64,000 nucleotides of DNA from positions 1 through 64,000 of the forward strand of contig DAYH01000023.1 in NCBI GenBank assembly GCA_002506825.1, given 5' to 3'. How positions within the stretch are numbered: position 1 is the first letter of the stretch; every line of letters starts with the position of its first letter. Below are positions 19,023 to 28,402 of the stretch, piece by piece. The stretch is from Euryarchaeota archaeon UBA103 (lineage in GTDB: Archaea; Thermoplasmatota; Poseidoniia; Poseidoniales; Thalassarchaeaceae). The translations under genes and the position numbers were made by a program. Below the pieces are notes generated by a model. It did not search any database. It was not told the DNA's origin and saw only the letters and a list, made by a program, of their open reading frames with translations.

Positions 19023-22000
19023 TCAGTGGACCATGAAATTGGTCCGAACCAGACTGATCCTTCCTCGTTTGTAGCCTGAATTCTACCATAGTATGTCGTT
19101 CCGCAACATGTCAATCCTGACACCGTTTGTGAGTGGTTTCCAACAGATGCACTGCCGAAGCCTGTACTATCGCTCCAACCGGATGTCTGGTTTCCCATAT
19201 CCGCCGTACCATAGTAGAACGTGAGGTTCGTATTCGTCCCATTGTCATAAGTCTCCCATGAAATTGTAGTGGATGTAGCTCCCGATGGATCGGGAGAAGA
19301 AATATTGCGAATAATGGCATCATAAACGAAGAACTCCTCCCTCAGGGGGTCATCTACCCACACTGGAAGGTGAGCGAGAGAGTCGTGAGTATTCCAAGTC
19401 AGTGGGAACCCCCAAGCGGCGTGATAAGGAGCTAGGTTGTAGCCAGTAGCGTTAGAGAGGTGCAATACCCATGCGTTGAACTCCTCATTATCAGTAGACG
19501 GAACCTCGGCTGGAGGGAGTGTGTAATACACCGTCAATGCCTCAGTTATAGGTCTCCAATCCCATTCCTCCTTGATCAGGATATAGGTATCCAATGCAAT
19601 CCAAACAGACCAGTTGGAAATGTTTGAACCGTCATTAAAGTATGAATGCATCCTAGTTGCTCTCTGTTCGGGATCTACTGCGCTATGCCCTTGGATGCCG
19701 ACCAGTTCCTCCATAAGGTAAACACTGGCGAAGTTACAACTAGTTTCAGTGGTCCCTGGAAGAGTGGATGGCATCCATTGGTGGTTGTGTCCCAACTCAT
19801 GGAACATCCCCCAATCGCCGTTCTCATCCATATATGAGAGGTTGACCACCCCTTCTACACTTAGATCATGCGCCATGAAGGGGTATCCAGAATGCATCCA
19901 TCCTGCGGAAATCTGAACATCAAAAACCGCTCTCTCCACCCTTGGCCATGGCTCATATCCATACAACTCGTGTTCCATTGCGAGGGCTTCATCCCACCAT
20001 TCCATTAGGGCGGATGGATTATTCAAATCCCTAATCTCATGACTAGGGACCGTCATGATGAAATTGTTGGAAATCAACTCTGCCCAAGGGGCCGGATTGT
20101 CTCTCTCCGAGTATATCCACTCAAAGTCTGATGTCTCATTGAGAACAAACATTGGAGCCCTTATGGCGCCAGATATTGTGACATCGAATTCCCCGAATTC
20201 TGATCCAGCAGGAATAGCAACATAAATCGGACCCCCGAATGCATTTCCTACCTGTGTTGCAGAAGTACAAACCCCAGATTCATCGCATGCAAGTGATGCG
20301 GTCGTGTTGTCTATCCACCAGTACCTGTGAATCTTAGAGTGCCTCTTGATCACATCCTTGTCCCAGAGGCCATCTGTATGAGCGCCAATCAGTATCCAGA
20401 ACCCCAACTCGGAGGCTTGCGGGCTGACTGAAACTGAGATAACCTCTCCTGGGGGTGCATAGAGTCCTGTGGACATTCTGATACTGCTTCTCGCACCAGA
20501 ATAACCGAAATTAGAGGGGAGGCCGGATTGATTTCCATCAATGGAAACAGTACGTGAAATCCTAGAGGCATTAGAGGGGACCTCTCCTGGGAATTCCGTA
20601 TTACTTGGATGGATGGGTAAATCGTCCGCATCGAGACCCTGGGTGAGAGCCTCCTCCAACCTAAGGATCACATCGGCAACTGGATCCGCGCCTAAATCAT
20701 GACCTGTTGAGCTCCATAGTGTGCTGTATGGGATCACTGTCCATCCTGTGGAATTTACCAATTCCCTCAACGGACTCCAGAACTCCAGAAAGTCCAGTGG
20801 AACGATTACGGTGCAGTCGGAAATTGAGGAGTAGGCGATTTCTGCTTCCTCTGCTGACAGATCGATTCCCTCGAACCTGTCTGCAAAAATCCCTTGAATA
20901 GCGTTATGTGGGGTGTAATACTGATCAGGGATATCGAAATCTATGTCGTTGTACCCCCAATCCGAGGATACCATCAGGCCAGTGGTCTGGGATATCTTGT
21001 TTCCGGGGTAGTTGTGGGGAACATCGCTGTTCGAGTATGACCAGTACCATGCATGGCCCCCCATTATCAACCCCCCTCCGGCAAGAAGGAACTGCTCTAT
21101 AGCCAAGTTGTCTTCATCATCGTGTCCATTCCAGAACTCATCGAGCAGGCAATCCACTTGGGATAGATCATCTGGAGTTACCGAAAGATGTACAGAATGC
21201 CCCTCGGCCCGGAGTTCGTCTTCCCAGTGATCAAACCCAGCCCCAAAGGCTAGGCCGACATTTGCATACTCGCCACAGACCCACTCCACTGCTCTGAAGT
21301 TAAATTCATGATTCTGTGTGACCCAACTCTCGTGTCCGAGGCCGATCATCTTGCCCCTACCTACGTGACTAGCTGATACCACAGTAGAGTCAGTGGAGTC
21401 CATGCCTAGTGGGAAAGACCATTTTCCCACAGGTAAAATTAGTGATGACCACCCTCCCCAATCTGCTTCATCGAGGCCTCTTAGCAACTCATTCTGGTCG
21501 GCCCTCAAGTCATGAACGGCGATCCAAATATTCAGGCCTACTGACCCTCCTGTATTATTCGCCCATATCGTATACTGTTGCCAATCTGATCTCGCTATGG
21601 GGGTACCTGAAATTGTTCCATTCTGGAGTATTGTAATGCCCTCTGGCAGTGAAGGAAAAACTTCCCAAGTATCGATCTGAGGGCCGTTGTTGTTGGCTAT
21701 AATGGCTATGCTTTCGTTTGACTTGAGTGCAAATTCATTACTTGGCCAGTGAATATCATTTGGAGGCATACTGGTAATCCTAAATCGAACCTCTGTAGTG
21801 GTTGAGCCACCTGAATTATTGGCCCAAATAATGTGGTCCCCCCATGGTTGTAAGGAAGTTGAGTTGCCACTGATTGCTCCTGTTTCTGAGTCGAAAGAGA
21901 AGCCTTCTGGTAGACTTGGACTAATCTCCCATGTCGATGGGCCACCCCCTTCAATGAATGGAAAAACCACGCCGATCCCCTCGCCGATTCTGAGGTCGAA

Positions 22001-23032
22001 CTCAGAAGGCTCGTAAATCAGTCCAATAGGCGATTCTTCGTATATCTGAATCAGGATATTAACTGATGATTCCCCCCCTGTATTGAAAGCGGTTACAGTG
22101 TACTCCAGTACATGTTGTGGGTTCAGAGGGATCCCCGTGAGAGAGCCGTCAGACTGGTCGATGTTCATCCCATCGGGCAGAGACGGGGATACCGACCATG
22201 TTAGATGGCCTCCTCCCTCTACAATGGGGGTCGTGGCTACTTCGTGACCGGTCGACCAAAAGAATGGATGATCCGGATAATGGAGGGCGCTGGGTGGCTC
22301 ATGCAACGTGGTGATCCGTATCTGTGTAGATGCCGCTCCTCCTGGACTTGAGGCCGTAATTGTGTGGTTAGAATCGCCTAATGATGAAGGGGTTCCTTGT
22401 ATTGACCCATCGTCCATAATTTGGAAGCCCTCGGGGAATGGGGGCTCGACCCCCCAATATTCTACGTCCCCCCCAAGAATCAATGGGGCATAGACCTCGC
22501 AATAACCGCCTATCTCGCACGGCAGTATCTCAATCTGATACTGAATAGAGTAGGGGCCCGGTGCAACAATCTCAATTTCGATTAACGAAGTTGACTGCCC
22601 TGCCCAATTGGAGGCGATTATAGTATAGCTAGCCATAATTGTCGGTACTACGGGAGTTCCGCTAATCACCCCCGTTTGTCGATTCAGTGAGAGCCCTTCT
22701 GGGAGCCTTGGGTTGACCAGCCAATTTTGCGGCCCGTCTCCAATGAAACTAGGAGTTAGAGGTTGAATCTCGACACCCGAACTGAGGGTCATTTCCTCGA
22801 TCCCGTAGGAAAGCGATGAAGGCATTATCATATCTCTGCAGTGATCTCCAGCGAAAATTTGCGATGTAGAGCAGTCATCTTCTGTAATCACTGGGACGAA
22901 GCATTCCTGATGGGATGGTTGTTCCTGGCAATCGATGACGACTGGATTTCCGCCCTGGTCGAATATACCCATGCAACCAGAGGCTAGCATCAGAAAAGTC
23001 AGCATCAGAGCGGATGCCCTCTTGCCACGCAT
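19007..23032 (-). CDS. Giant lipoprotein with He_PIG-type Ig repeats, GATase-like domain and M60 metallopeptidase domain
   Basis: The 1341-residue protein has a lipoprotein signal (MLASGCMG, Cys 20). Five putative-Ig (He_PIG) repeats follow, marked by LPEGLSLNRQTGVISGTP, FPEGFQIMDDGSIQGTP, LPDGMNIDQSDGSLTG, LPEGFSFDSETGAISG and LPEGITILQNGTISGTP. A class I amidotransferase-like fold then begins at GRGKMIGLGHESWV and includes GGGLIMGGHAWYWS. The zinc site HELGH is at 1078-1082 with Glu1096, fitting the M60 pattern HExxH-x(8,28)-E. A fibronectin-III-like domain ends the protein. M60 peptidases cut O-glycosylated proteins, so it probably attacks glycoproteins at the cell surface. Confidence 0.82.
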   Translation of the reverse strand: MRGKRASALMLTFLMLASGCMGIFDQGGNPVVIDCQEQPSHQECFVPVITEDDCSTSQIFAGDHCRDMIMPSSLSYGIEEMTLSSGVEIQPLTPSFIGDGPQNWLVNPRLPEGLSLNRQTGVISGTPVVPTIMASYTIIASNWAGQSTSLIEIEIVAPGPYSIQYQIEILPCEIGGYCEVYAPLILGGDVEYWGVEPPFPEGFQIMDDGSIQGTPSSLGDSNHTITASSPGGAASTQIRITTLHEPPSALHYPDHPFFWSTGHEVATTPIVEGGGHLTWSVSPSLPDGMNIDQSDGSLTGIPLNPQHVLEYTVTAFNTGGESSVNILIQIYEESPIGLIYEPSEFDLRIGEGIGVVFPFIEGGGPSTWEISPSLPEGFSFDSETGAISGNSTSLQPWGDHIIWANNSGGSTTTEVRFRITSMPPNDIHWPSNEFALKSNESIAIIANNNGPQIDTWEVFPSLPEGITILQNGTISGTPIARSDWQQYTIWANNTGGSVGLNIWIAVHDLRADQNELLRGLDEADWGGWSSLILPVGKWSFPLGMDSTDSTVVSASHVGRGKMIGLGHESWVTQNHEFNFRAVEWVCGEYANVGLAFGAGFDHWEDELRAEGHSVHLSVTPDDLSQVDCLLDEFWNGHDDEDNLAIEQFLLAGGGLIMGGHAWYWSYSNSDVPHNYPGNKISQTTGLMVSSDWGYNDIDFDIPDQYYTPHNAIQGIFADRFEGIDLSAEEAEIAYSSISDCTVIVPLDFLEFWSPLRELVNSTGWTVIPYSTLWSSTGHDLGADPVADVILRLEEALTQGLDADDLPIHPSNTEFPGEVPSNASRISRTVSIDGNQSGLPSNFGYSGARSSIRMSTGLYAPPGEVISVSVSPQASELGFWILIGAHTDGLWDKDVIKRHSKIHRYWWIDNTTASLACDESGVCTSATQVGNAFGGPIYVAIPAGSEFGEFDVTISGAIRAPMFVLNETSDFEWIYSERDNPAPWAELISNNFIMTVPSHEIRDLNNPSALMEWWDEALAMEHELYGYEPWPRVERAVFDVQISAGWMHSGYPFMAHDLSVEGVVNLSYMDENGDWGMFHELGHNHQWMPSTLPGTTETSCNFASVYLMEELVGIQGHSAVDPEQRATRMHSYFNDGSNISNWSVWIALDTYILIKEEWDWRPITEALTVYYTLPPAEVPSTDNEEFNAWVLHLSNATGYNLAPYHAAWGFPLTWNTHDSLAHLPVWVDDPLREEFFVYDAIIRNISSPDPSGATSTTISWETYDNGTNTNLTFYYGTADMGNQTSGWSDSTGFGSASVGNHSQTVSGLTCCGTTYYGRIQATNEEGSVWFGPISWSTDYLVN

Positions 23033-23065
23033 ATACCTCCATAAAGGGAGGACATGAATAAGTTG

Positions 23066-24346
23066 TCATATTCCCGGATATGCTGGTCCTTCCTCAAAGC
23101 AGTATTTGACAGTCTGGAAATCGGACTTGAAGACTGAGACTTCGGATCTTATGGCGGATGGGTCATCCTTGTGTATCAGAGCCCTTGCGAAAAAGCGTGC
23201 CACATCCTGCATTTCATCGACGCCCATGCCAATACGTGTCAGTTCGGGGACCCCTAACCTGAGACCGCTTGGCCCTGACATTGCCTTGGTGTCGCCTGGC
23301 AGCATATTCATGTTGGAAATTATTCCACAGTCCTCCAGGGTCTGCGCCGCCCTCAATCCGGATCCTGAATCAGGGGCCCCGTGCCGGGTCAAAATCTGGT
23401 GGCTCTCTGTGAAGCCCCTCTCCTCAGCAATAACATCGAAACCCTCTGAAGAAAGTGCCGCACCCAGGGCCTGTGCATTTGCCACTATGTCCCTAGCATA
23501 ATCTGATCCGAACTCTTCGAATTCTGCTAAAGCTACTGCTTTACCAGCCACGTGGTGAAGGTGATATGAAGAGCATACTCCCGGGAAGATAGAATTGTTG
23601 AGTTTCTTGTGAAGGCCTGGATCATCGGAGTCCGAGAGAAGGAAGCCTCCTTGCGGGCCTGGGAATGTTTTGTGACTACTTCCAGTCATCACATCTGCAC
23701 CTTCCCTTAGCGGATCTTGGAACATCCCTCCGGCGATTAGCCCCATCACGTGAGCACCATCATACATCACCATTGATCCAGCTTCATGGGCGGCATCTGA
23801 TAATTCCTGTAAGGGTGTGGGGAAAAGGAATACAGACTGGCCAAATAAAACAAGATTGGGCTCATTCTTCCTGATTAGTGACAATGAGGCATCTATGTCT
23901 GGCTCCATTCTTTCGTCGTCCCATGGGTATGTTACTAAATTCAATCCCCTGACTCCCACGGCCCCCATCCTGGCATGAGAAATATGGCCTCCGTCCGCTG
24001 TAGAAACAGCAGTAATTGTATCTCCTGGATTTGTAAGGGCCTTCAGTGCGGCTATGTTAGACACGGTTCCAGAGGTAGATTGGATATTAGCAAAACTACA
24101 GTTAAAGACTCGTCTCGCGGATTTGATTCCGATCTCCTCTATTGTATCAAAATCATCACAGCCTTGGTAATATCTCTTGCCTGGAAGGCCCTCAGCATAC
24201 CTGCCGTGAAGATCAGAATCGCACGCCCTACGGACCAAGGGACTCAGTATATTCTCGCTGGCAATCATAGGGATACTGTGACGATAGTGATTACCCGAAT
24301 CTTCGACTGCTTGCAGAATCTCCGATGTCGCATCCCTTGGATTCAT
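23066..24346 (-). CDS. glyA: Serine hydroxymethyltransferase
   Basis: This PLP enzyme interconverts serine and glycine, loading the one-carbon unit on tetrahydrofolate or an archaeal pterin. The chosen ATG gives MNPRDATSEILQAVEDSG and 426 residues; a longer frame would start at 24418 with unrelated sequence. The conserved MIASENILSP, YAEGLPGKRYY, and PLP-lysine motif GSSHKTFPGPQGG (Lys226) are present. It works with the glycine-cleavage genes and folD in this window. The gene lies between two surface-protein genes and appears to be monocistronic. Confidence 0.95.
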   Translation of the reverse strand: MNPRDATSEILQAVEDSGNHYRHSIPMIASENILSPLVRRACDSDLHGRYAEGLPGKRYYQGCDDFDTIEEIGIKSARRVFNCSFANIQSTSGTVSNIAALKALTNPGDTITAVSTADGGHISHARMGAVGVRGLNLVTYPWDDERMEPDIDASLSLIRKNEPNLVLFGQSVFLFPTPLQELSDAAHEAGSMVMYDGAHVMGLIAGGMFQDPLREGADVMTGSSHKTFPGPQGGFLLSDSDDPGLHKKLNNSIFPGVCSSYHLHHVAGKAVALAEFEEFGSDYARDIVANAQALGAALSSEGFDVIAEERGFTESHQILTRHGAPDSGSGLRAAQTLEDCGIISNMNMLPGDTKAMSGPSGLRLGVPELTRIGMGVDEMQDVARFFARALIHKDDPSAIRSEVSVFKSDFQTVKYCFEEGPAYPGI

Positions 24347-24440
24347 GATACTGCATCGAAAGAAGGTCAAAGAGTTTAACGGAAGAGCGTTTTCTTTGAA
24401 TATAATTTCAATACGCAATTGTTATTGAATTGTCCCCCTA

Positions 24441-26819
24441 ATGAATGGTATGGACACGCGCCGCTTGCTGAGGCCGATATTGATTGCAACGATGCTTCTG
24501 GCCTCGACCTATGTGGCCTCGGCTACTGATACTGATGGAGACGGTACCGATGACACCAATGATGACTTTCCCAATGATCCGTGCGCCGATACCGATACTG
24601 ATTCTGACGGGATGCCGGACAACCTAGTTCCCGGATGCTCGGTGACCAACATTGTAGCACATACGTCATTTGAAGATCCATTCACGGTGTCTAGTGTGAA
24701 GTATACGGATAGCGGCAATGAGAGTATCGATCGATATCTATGGAATAACCTGGACCAACCTCATGTTTCTCACAATCAGACTATCGGAGGCGAGATGGGC
24801 TTCTCACTTTACTATGAGTCCAATGGAGGGGTCGGACTCACTGATGGCGATTATTTTGGAACGGTAAACTACTCTGGAACTGTAGGGAACTTTACAGATG
24901 GCAATAATGGGTACCAGATGTCCGATGTAGATGGGGTGACTACTCTGATTTTTGATAGTGTGGATGCAGATTATCTGACCTTTGATATGTTCCTTCAAGA
25001 TACATCGTACGAGACATCTACCCCTATTGATTACCTTGTTATTTCATTCAATGGTTCATTATCAGAGGTTTCGATATTGAATACTACAGGTTTCGATATT
25101 GATTCTGACTTTCAGTCTTATCTGGGGAACTGGACCAGTATGGTTACAGATATCTCCTCCGCTGGAGCTGGCGTCCTTGAGGTAAAATTCAGCTCCAATG
25201 CAGCTACCGAATCTTTATTCTTGGACAATATCGAATTTACTTCCTCATCACAGCTTGTAGAGGATGACGACGATGATAATGACGGGGTTCTGGATGATTT
25301 CGATAGTTGTCCGATCGGAGATATTGGCTGGATCTCAGATAATAGCACAGATGCGGACTCGGACGGATGTAGAGATTCTAGTGAAGATCCCGATGGAGGT
25401 AATAACCAAGGAGGCAATAATCCCGATTCACAGGATGATTCGCATTGCCTGACTGTAAGTAACTTTACGATGAACTCAACTTACTTTGTAACAATAGATA
25501 TCGTCAATATCTGCAGTGATGCGATTCAATACCCCGGGGCCAATGCAAGTGCTGATCACAATGGAGTCATTGGATTTTATAATTACACCAATTGGTTTTA
25601 TGTGATAGAGGGAAACGCTTCTTACAACCTCGGTTGGCAGCTGTCATTTGATCAATCTGTCATAGATGGAACCACAATTACTCTTGAGTTTGCGGCTTCG
25701 GTACTGAATTGTGGCGCTAATAATTCATGGTCGCATGAATGTCCAAACTCGGTTCTGTCACATCAATTCATATTCATCGACACTGACTCAAGTGGAAATA
25801 ATTCAGATCTTGACGACGACGACGACGGAGTGAATAATTCGGAAGATGCGTTTCCACTAGATCCGAATGAGTGGGATGACACAGATAATGACGGAATCGG
25901 TGACAATTCTGATGGTGATGATGATGATGACGGTTACACAGACCAGGTGGAAGGGTGGTGTGGTTCCGATCCGTTAGACGTCAATTCTGTTCCAACCGAC
26001 TCTGATGGCGATGGAGAATGTGATGCCATGGATGCCGATGGTGACAATGATGGAGTCGATGATGGCGATGATGCGTTCCCAAATGATAGTACTGAGTGGG
26101 TAGACACAGACATGGACGGATGGGGAGACAACGCTGACTACGACGATGATGGAGATGGTTGGATGGATACCGACGAGGACTCCTGTGGTAGCGACTCGAT
26201 GGATTCGGTCTCTGTTCCTGCAGACTCAGACAGCGATGGCGAATGCGATGTTATGGACCCAGATGATGACAATGATTCGGTTGTGGATATTGACGATGCC
26301 TTTCCTCTCGACCCCAGCGAGTCATCGGACCTTGACATGGACGGCATTGGGAACAATGCCGATGATGATATTGATGGCGATGGGTGGGCCAACTCCGTTG
26401 AGGAGGAATGTGCCGGAGCTGGCGGGGAAGGCGACCCGAATAGCGCCAACGAGCGACCTAGTGACATCGATGGCGATGGCGATTGCAATGCATTCGACCC
26501 TGATGACGACGGAGATGGAGTGGCCGATGGTGATGATGCGTTTCCCTTGGATGCAACTGAATGGCTAGACACGGATAAGGATGGAACAGGCGATAATACC
26601 GACCCTGATGATGATGGGGATATGTTCGCCGATGAGTATGAGGCCGAATGTAATAGCGATCCATTGGACTCGGACTCATCTCCGGGGGACTTAGATGATG
26701 ATGGTATTTGTGATGGGATGGATGATTTCAATGATATCAAGAGTGACAATACTCCAGGATTTGGCCTAATTTCGGCTATATCTGTCCTGGCCCTTGCTGC
26801 GCTGACCAGAAGGGATTGA
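24441..26819 (+). CDS. Acidic calcium-binding-repeat (TSP3-like) surface protein with PGF-CTERM-like tail
   Basis: The 792-residue protein has a signal peptide (LLRPILIATMLLASTYVASA) followed by a short TSP3-like repeat, a beta-rich domain (about 70-270) and a second domain near 330-450. The C-terminal half is made of Asp-rich thrombospondin-3-like repeats (DxDxDGxxD). It ends in PGFGLISAISVLALAALTRRD, which is the archaeosortase-type PGF-CTERM layout: PGF, hydrophobic helix and basic end. It is therefore predicted to be exported, calcium-loaded and lipid-anchored after sortase-like processing. No enzymatic motif is visible. Its stop abuts the tRNA-Asn gene. Confidence 0.8.
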   Translation: MNGMDTRRLLRPILIATMLLASTYVASATDTDGDGTDDTNDDFPNDPCADTDTDSDGMPDNLVPGCSVTNIVAHTSFEDPFTVSSVKYTDSGNESIDRYLWNNLDQPHVSHNQTIGGEMGFSLYYESNGGVGLTDGDYFGTVNYSGTVGNFTDGNNGYQMSDVDGVTTLIFDSVDADYLTFDMFLQDTSYETSTPIDYLVISFNGSLSEVSILNTTGFDIDSDFQSYLGNWTSMVTDISSAGAGVLEVKFSSNAATESLFLDNIEFTSSSQLVEDDDDDNDGVLDDFDSCPIGDIGWISDNSTDADSDGCRDSSEDPDGGNNQGGNNPDSQDDSHCLTVSNFTMNSTYFVTIDIVNICSDAIQYPGANASADHNGVIGFYNYTNWFYVIEGNASYNLGWQLSFDQSVIDGTTITLEFAASVLNCGANNSWSHECPNSVLSHQFIFIDTDSSGNNSDLDDDDDGVNNSEDAFPLDPNEWDDTDNDGIGDNSDGDDDDDGYTDQVEGWCGSDPLDVNSVPTDSDGDGECDAMDADGDNDGVDDGDDAFPNDSTEWVDTDMDGWGDNADYDDDGDGWMDTDEDSCGSDSMDSVSVPADSDSDGECDVMDPDDDNDSVVDIDDAFPLDPSESSDLDMDGIGNNADDDIDGDGWANSVEEECAGAGGEGDPNSANERPSDIDGDGDCNAFDPDDDGDGVADGDDAFPLDATEWLDTDKDGTGDNTDPDDDGDMFADEYEAECNSDPLDSDSSPGDLDDDGICDGMDDFNDIKSDNTPGFGLISAISVLALAALTRRD
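25843..26720 (+). repeat. Tandem TSP3-type repeat tract within the acidic surface protein
   Basis: Four DAFPxDxxE units start near 25843, 26068, 26295 and 26533, a period of about 75-79 codons. Each unit contains several DxDxDGxGD calcium-loop motifs and a CGSDP or ECNSDP cysteine. The tract is very GAT/GAC rich, which is why long serine-rich antisense frames exist on the opposite strand. Confidence 0.8.
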
Positions 26820-26895
26820 TGGCGCCGACAGCAGGACTCGAACCTGCGACCTGTGGATTAACAGTCCACCGCTCCACCAACTAAGCTATGTCGGC
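26820..26895 (-). tRNA. tRNA-Asn (GUU) with encoded CCA
   Basis: On the minus strand the acceptor arms are GCCGACA and TGTCGGC, discriminator G, then CCA. The anticodon stem-loop TGGA CTGTTAA TCCA gives GUU. The 3' CCA directly abuts the stop codon of the upstream convergent surface-protein gene. Confidence 0.95.
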
Positions 26896-26937
26896 CCAAG
26901 CTGGGCGCGGCATAACACATTCATCAATGAATCGGAG

Positions 26938-27894
26938 TCATTCCCACTCAATCGTGCCTGGTGGTTTATGTGTAATATCATACACTACCCTGTTTACTTG
27001 TCCTTTCAGAGAGTTAGTTATCTCGGTGCTAATGGATGCTAGAACCTCATGAGGTATGTCAGAATACTTGGCGCTCATCCCGTCCAGACTAGCTACAGCT
27101 CGAACAACTACAGTCTCGCCGTGGACCCTAGTGTCTCCGTGTACTCCGACGCTCCTTACTGGCAGTAATGCAGCGAAATATTGCCAAGGAAGGTCGCATT
27201 TTCCTGCGGCCGCGGCTTCCTGAAGTCTAATCTCCACGATATGACAGGCTTCACGGCAGGACTCGACTCTTTGCCTGGTCAGATCCCCCAAGACCCTGAC
27301 AGCTAGGCCGGGACCAGGGAAAGGTTGTCTCTCGCTAGATTTTATCCCTAGGCGACGGGCAATTTGTCTAACCTCATCCTTGTAGAATTCACGAAGTGGT
27401 TCGACTATCTTAAGATCGACATCATCTGGCAACCCTCCGACATTATGATGACTCTTGATGACGTCCCTCTCTCCTCCTCCGGACTCGATCCAATCTGGCG
27501 CTATGGTGCCCTGCACTAGGAATTTTGCGCCGCACTTTTCCTGCTCTTCCTCGAAGACTCTGATAAATTGCTCACCGATAACCTTCCTCTTCTCTTCAGG
27601 ATCGGTGACCCCATCTAAGTTACTGAAGAATCTTTCAGATGCGTCGACAACCTGCAGATCAATACCCATCTCCTTGAACATCTCCCTGACCTCCTCGGTC
27701 TCCCCCTTGCGCATGAATCCGGTATCGACATAGACGCAGTGGAGTAAACTTCCAACAGCACGGTGAGCGAGTACTGCGGCTACAGTACTGTCAATACCCC
27801 CCGAACAAGCTATAATTGCTGTATCGTCAATCTGGGAGTCCAATGCTTCGATAGCCTCATCGACCAGCATCTGAGTGTCCATCACTGGATTCAC
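26938..27894 (-). CDS. guaAB: GMP synthase subunit B (ATP-pyrophosphatase)
   Basis: The 318-residue protein is the stand-alone ATP-pyrophosphatase plus dimerisation domain of the split archaeal GMP synthetase, which aminates XMP to GMP using ammonia from a separate glutaminase subunit. The P-loop SGGIDST is at residues 31-37, the substrate lid region ERQPFPGPGLAVRVLG is present, and it ends with DITHKPPGTIEWE, the normal C-terminus. The glutaminase subunit A is not in the window. The GTG start at 27894 overlaps the purE stop (GTGA); ATG 27882 is an alternative. Confidence 0.95.
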   Translation of the reverse strand: MNPVMDTQMLVDEAIEALDSQIDDTAIIACSGGIDSTVAAVLAHRAVGSLLHCVYVDTGFMRKGETEEVREMFKEMGIDLQVVDASERFFSNLDGVTDPEEKRKVIGEQFIRVFEEEQEKCGAKFLVQGTIAPDWIESGGGERDVIKSHHNVGGLPDDVDLKIVEPLREFYKDEVRQIARRLGIKSSERQPFPGPGLAVRVLGDLTRQRVESCREACHIVEIRLQEAAAAGKCDLPWQYFAALLPVRSVGVHGDTRVHGETVVVRAVASLDGMSAKYSDIPHEVLASISTEITNSLKGQVNRVVYDITHKPPGTIEWE

Positions 27895-28364
27895 CCCTGA
27901 ATGGACTCGTCGTCAGAGATTACCTTCGCGGTCATTGCTTCCCTGTAATCTCTGTAAGCACCAGAAAGTGTTTCGTCCGAGGTGGCGAGTATCTGTACTG
28001 CTAATGCGCCTGCATTATCGCCACGATCTACACCTACGGTTGCCACAGGCATTCCGGGTGGCATTTGAACGATAGAGAGCAAGGAGTCCATCGGCACCTT
28101 TCCCCCGACTGGCACACCTATTACTGGCTTACTAGTCATTGAGGCTATCACTCCCGGAAGGGCGGCGGCGACACCTGCCATTCCAATGAAAACTTGGCAT
28201 CCTGAATCCTCAGCGGCGCTGATGATACCCTCGAGATATTTGGGTGCCCTGTGTGCGGAAGCAACCCTGATTTCGAAGGTTACATCGAACTTCTCCAGCA
28301 CGGAGCGGCATTTCTCAGCGATAGGCAAATCTGATTTCGAACCAAGCACGACACATATGTCCAT
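27891..28364 (-). CDS. purE: N5-carboxyaminoimidazole ribonucleotide mutase
   Basis: The 157-residue protein matches class I PurE throughout: MDICVVLGSKSDLPIAEKC, VASAHRAPKYL, FIGMAGVAAALPGVIASMTSKPVIGVPV, and the PGMPVATVGVD segment. It converts N5-CAIR to CAIR in purine synthesis. It overlaps guaAB by four bases and belongs to the gcvPA-gcvPB-membrane protein-purE-guaAB run on the minus strand, linking one-carbon supply to purine synthesis. Confidence 0.95.
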   Translation of the reverse strand: MDICVVLGSKSDLPIAEKCRSVLEKFDVTFEIRVASAHRAPKYLEGIISAAEDSGCQVFIGMAGVAAALPGVIASMTSKPVIGVPVGGKVPMDSLLSIVQMPPGMPVATVGVDRGDNAGALAVQILATSDETLSGAYRDYREAMTAKVISDDESIQG

Positions 28365-28402
28365 GACTCTCGGGACGTAAGGAGGTTCAAATGCCTGCCG
28401 TT

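Noticed and set aside
24347..24418. Upstream extension of glyA with a start at 24418
   Set aside because: The extra residues are unlike SHMT N-termini; MNPRDATS at 24346 matches the family length.
25843..26720. Possible CRISPR or satellite array
   Set aside because: The repeats are in frame, diverged and encode calcium loops; no unique spacers of uniform size occur.
26138..26749. A 203-codon serine-rich frame antisense to the TSP3 repeats, and similar antisense frames at 25934-26131 and 26458-26679
   Set aside because: They are the complement of the GAT/GAC-rich repeats and have no independent start signal or motif.
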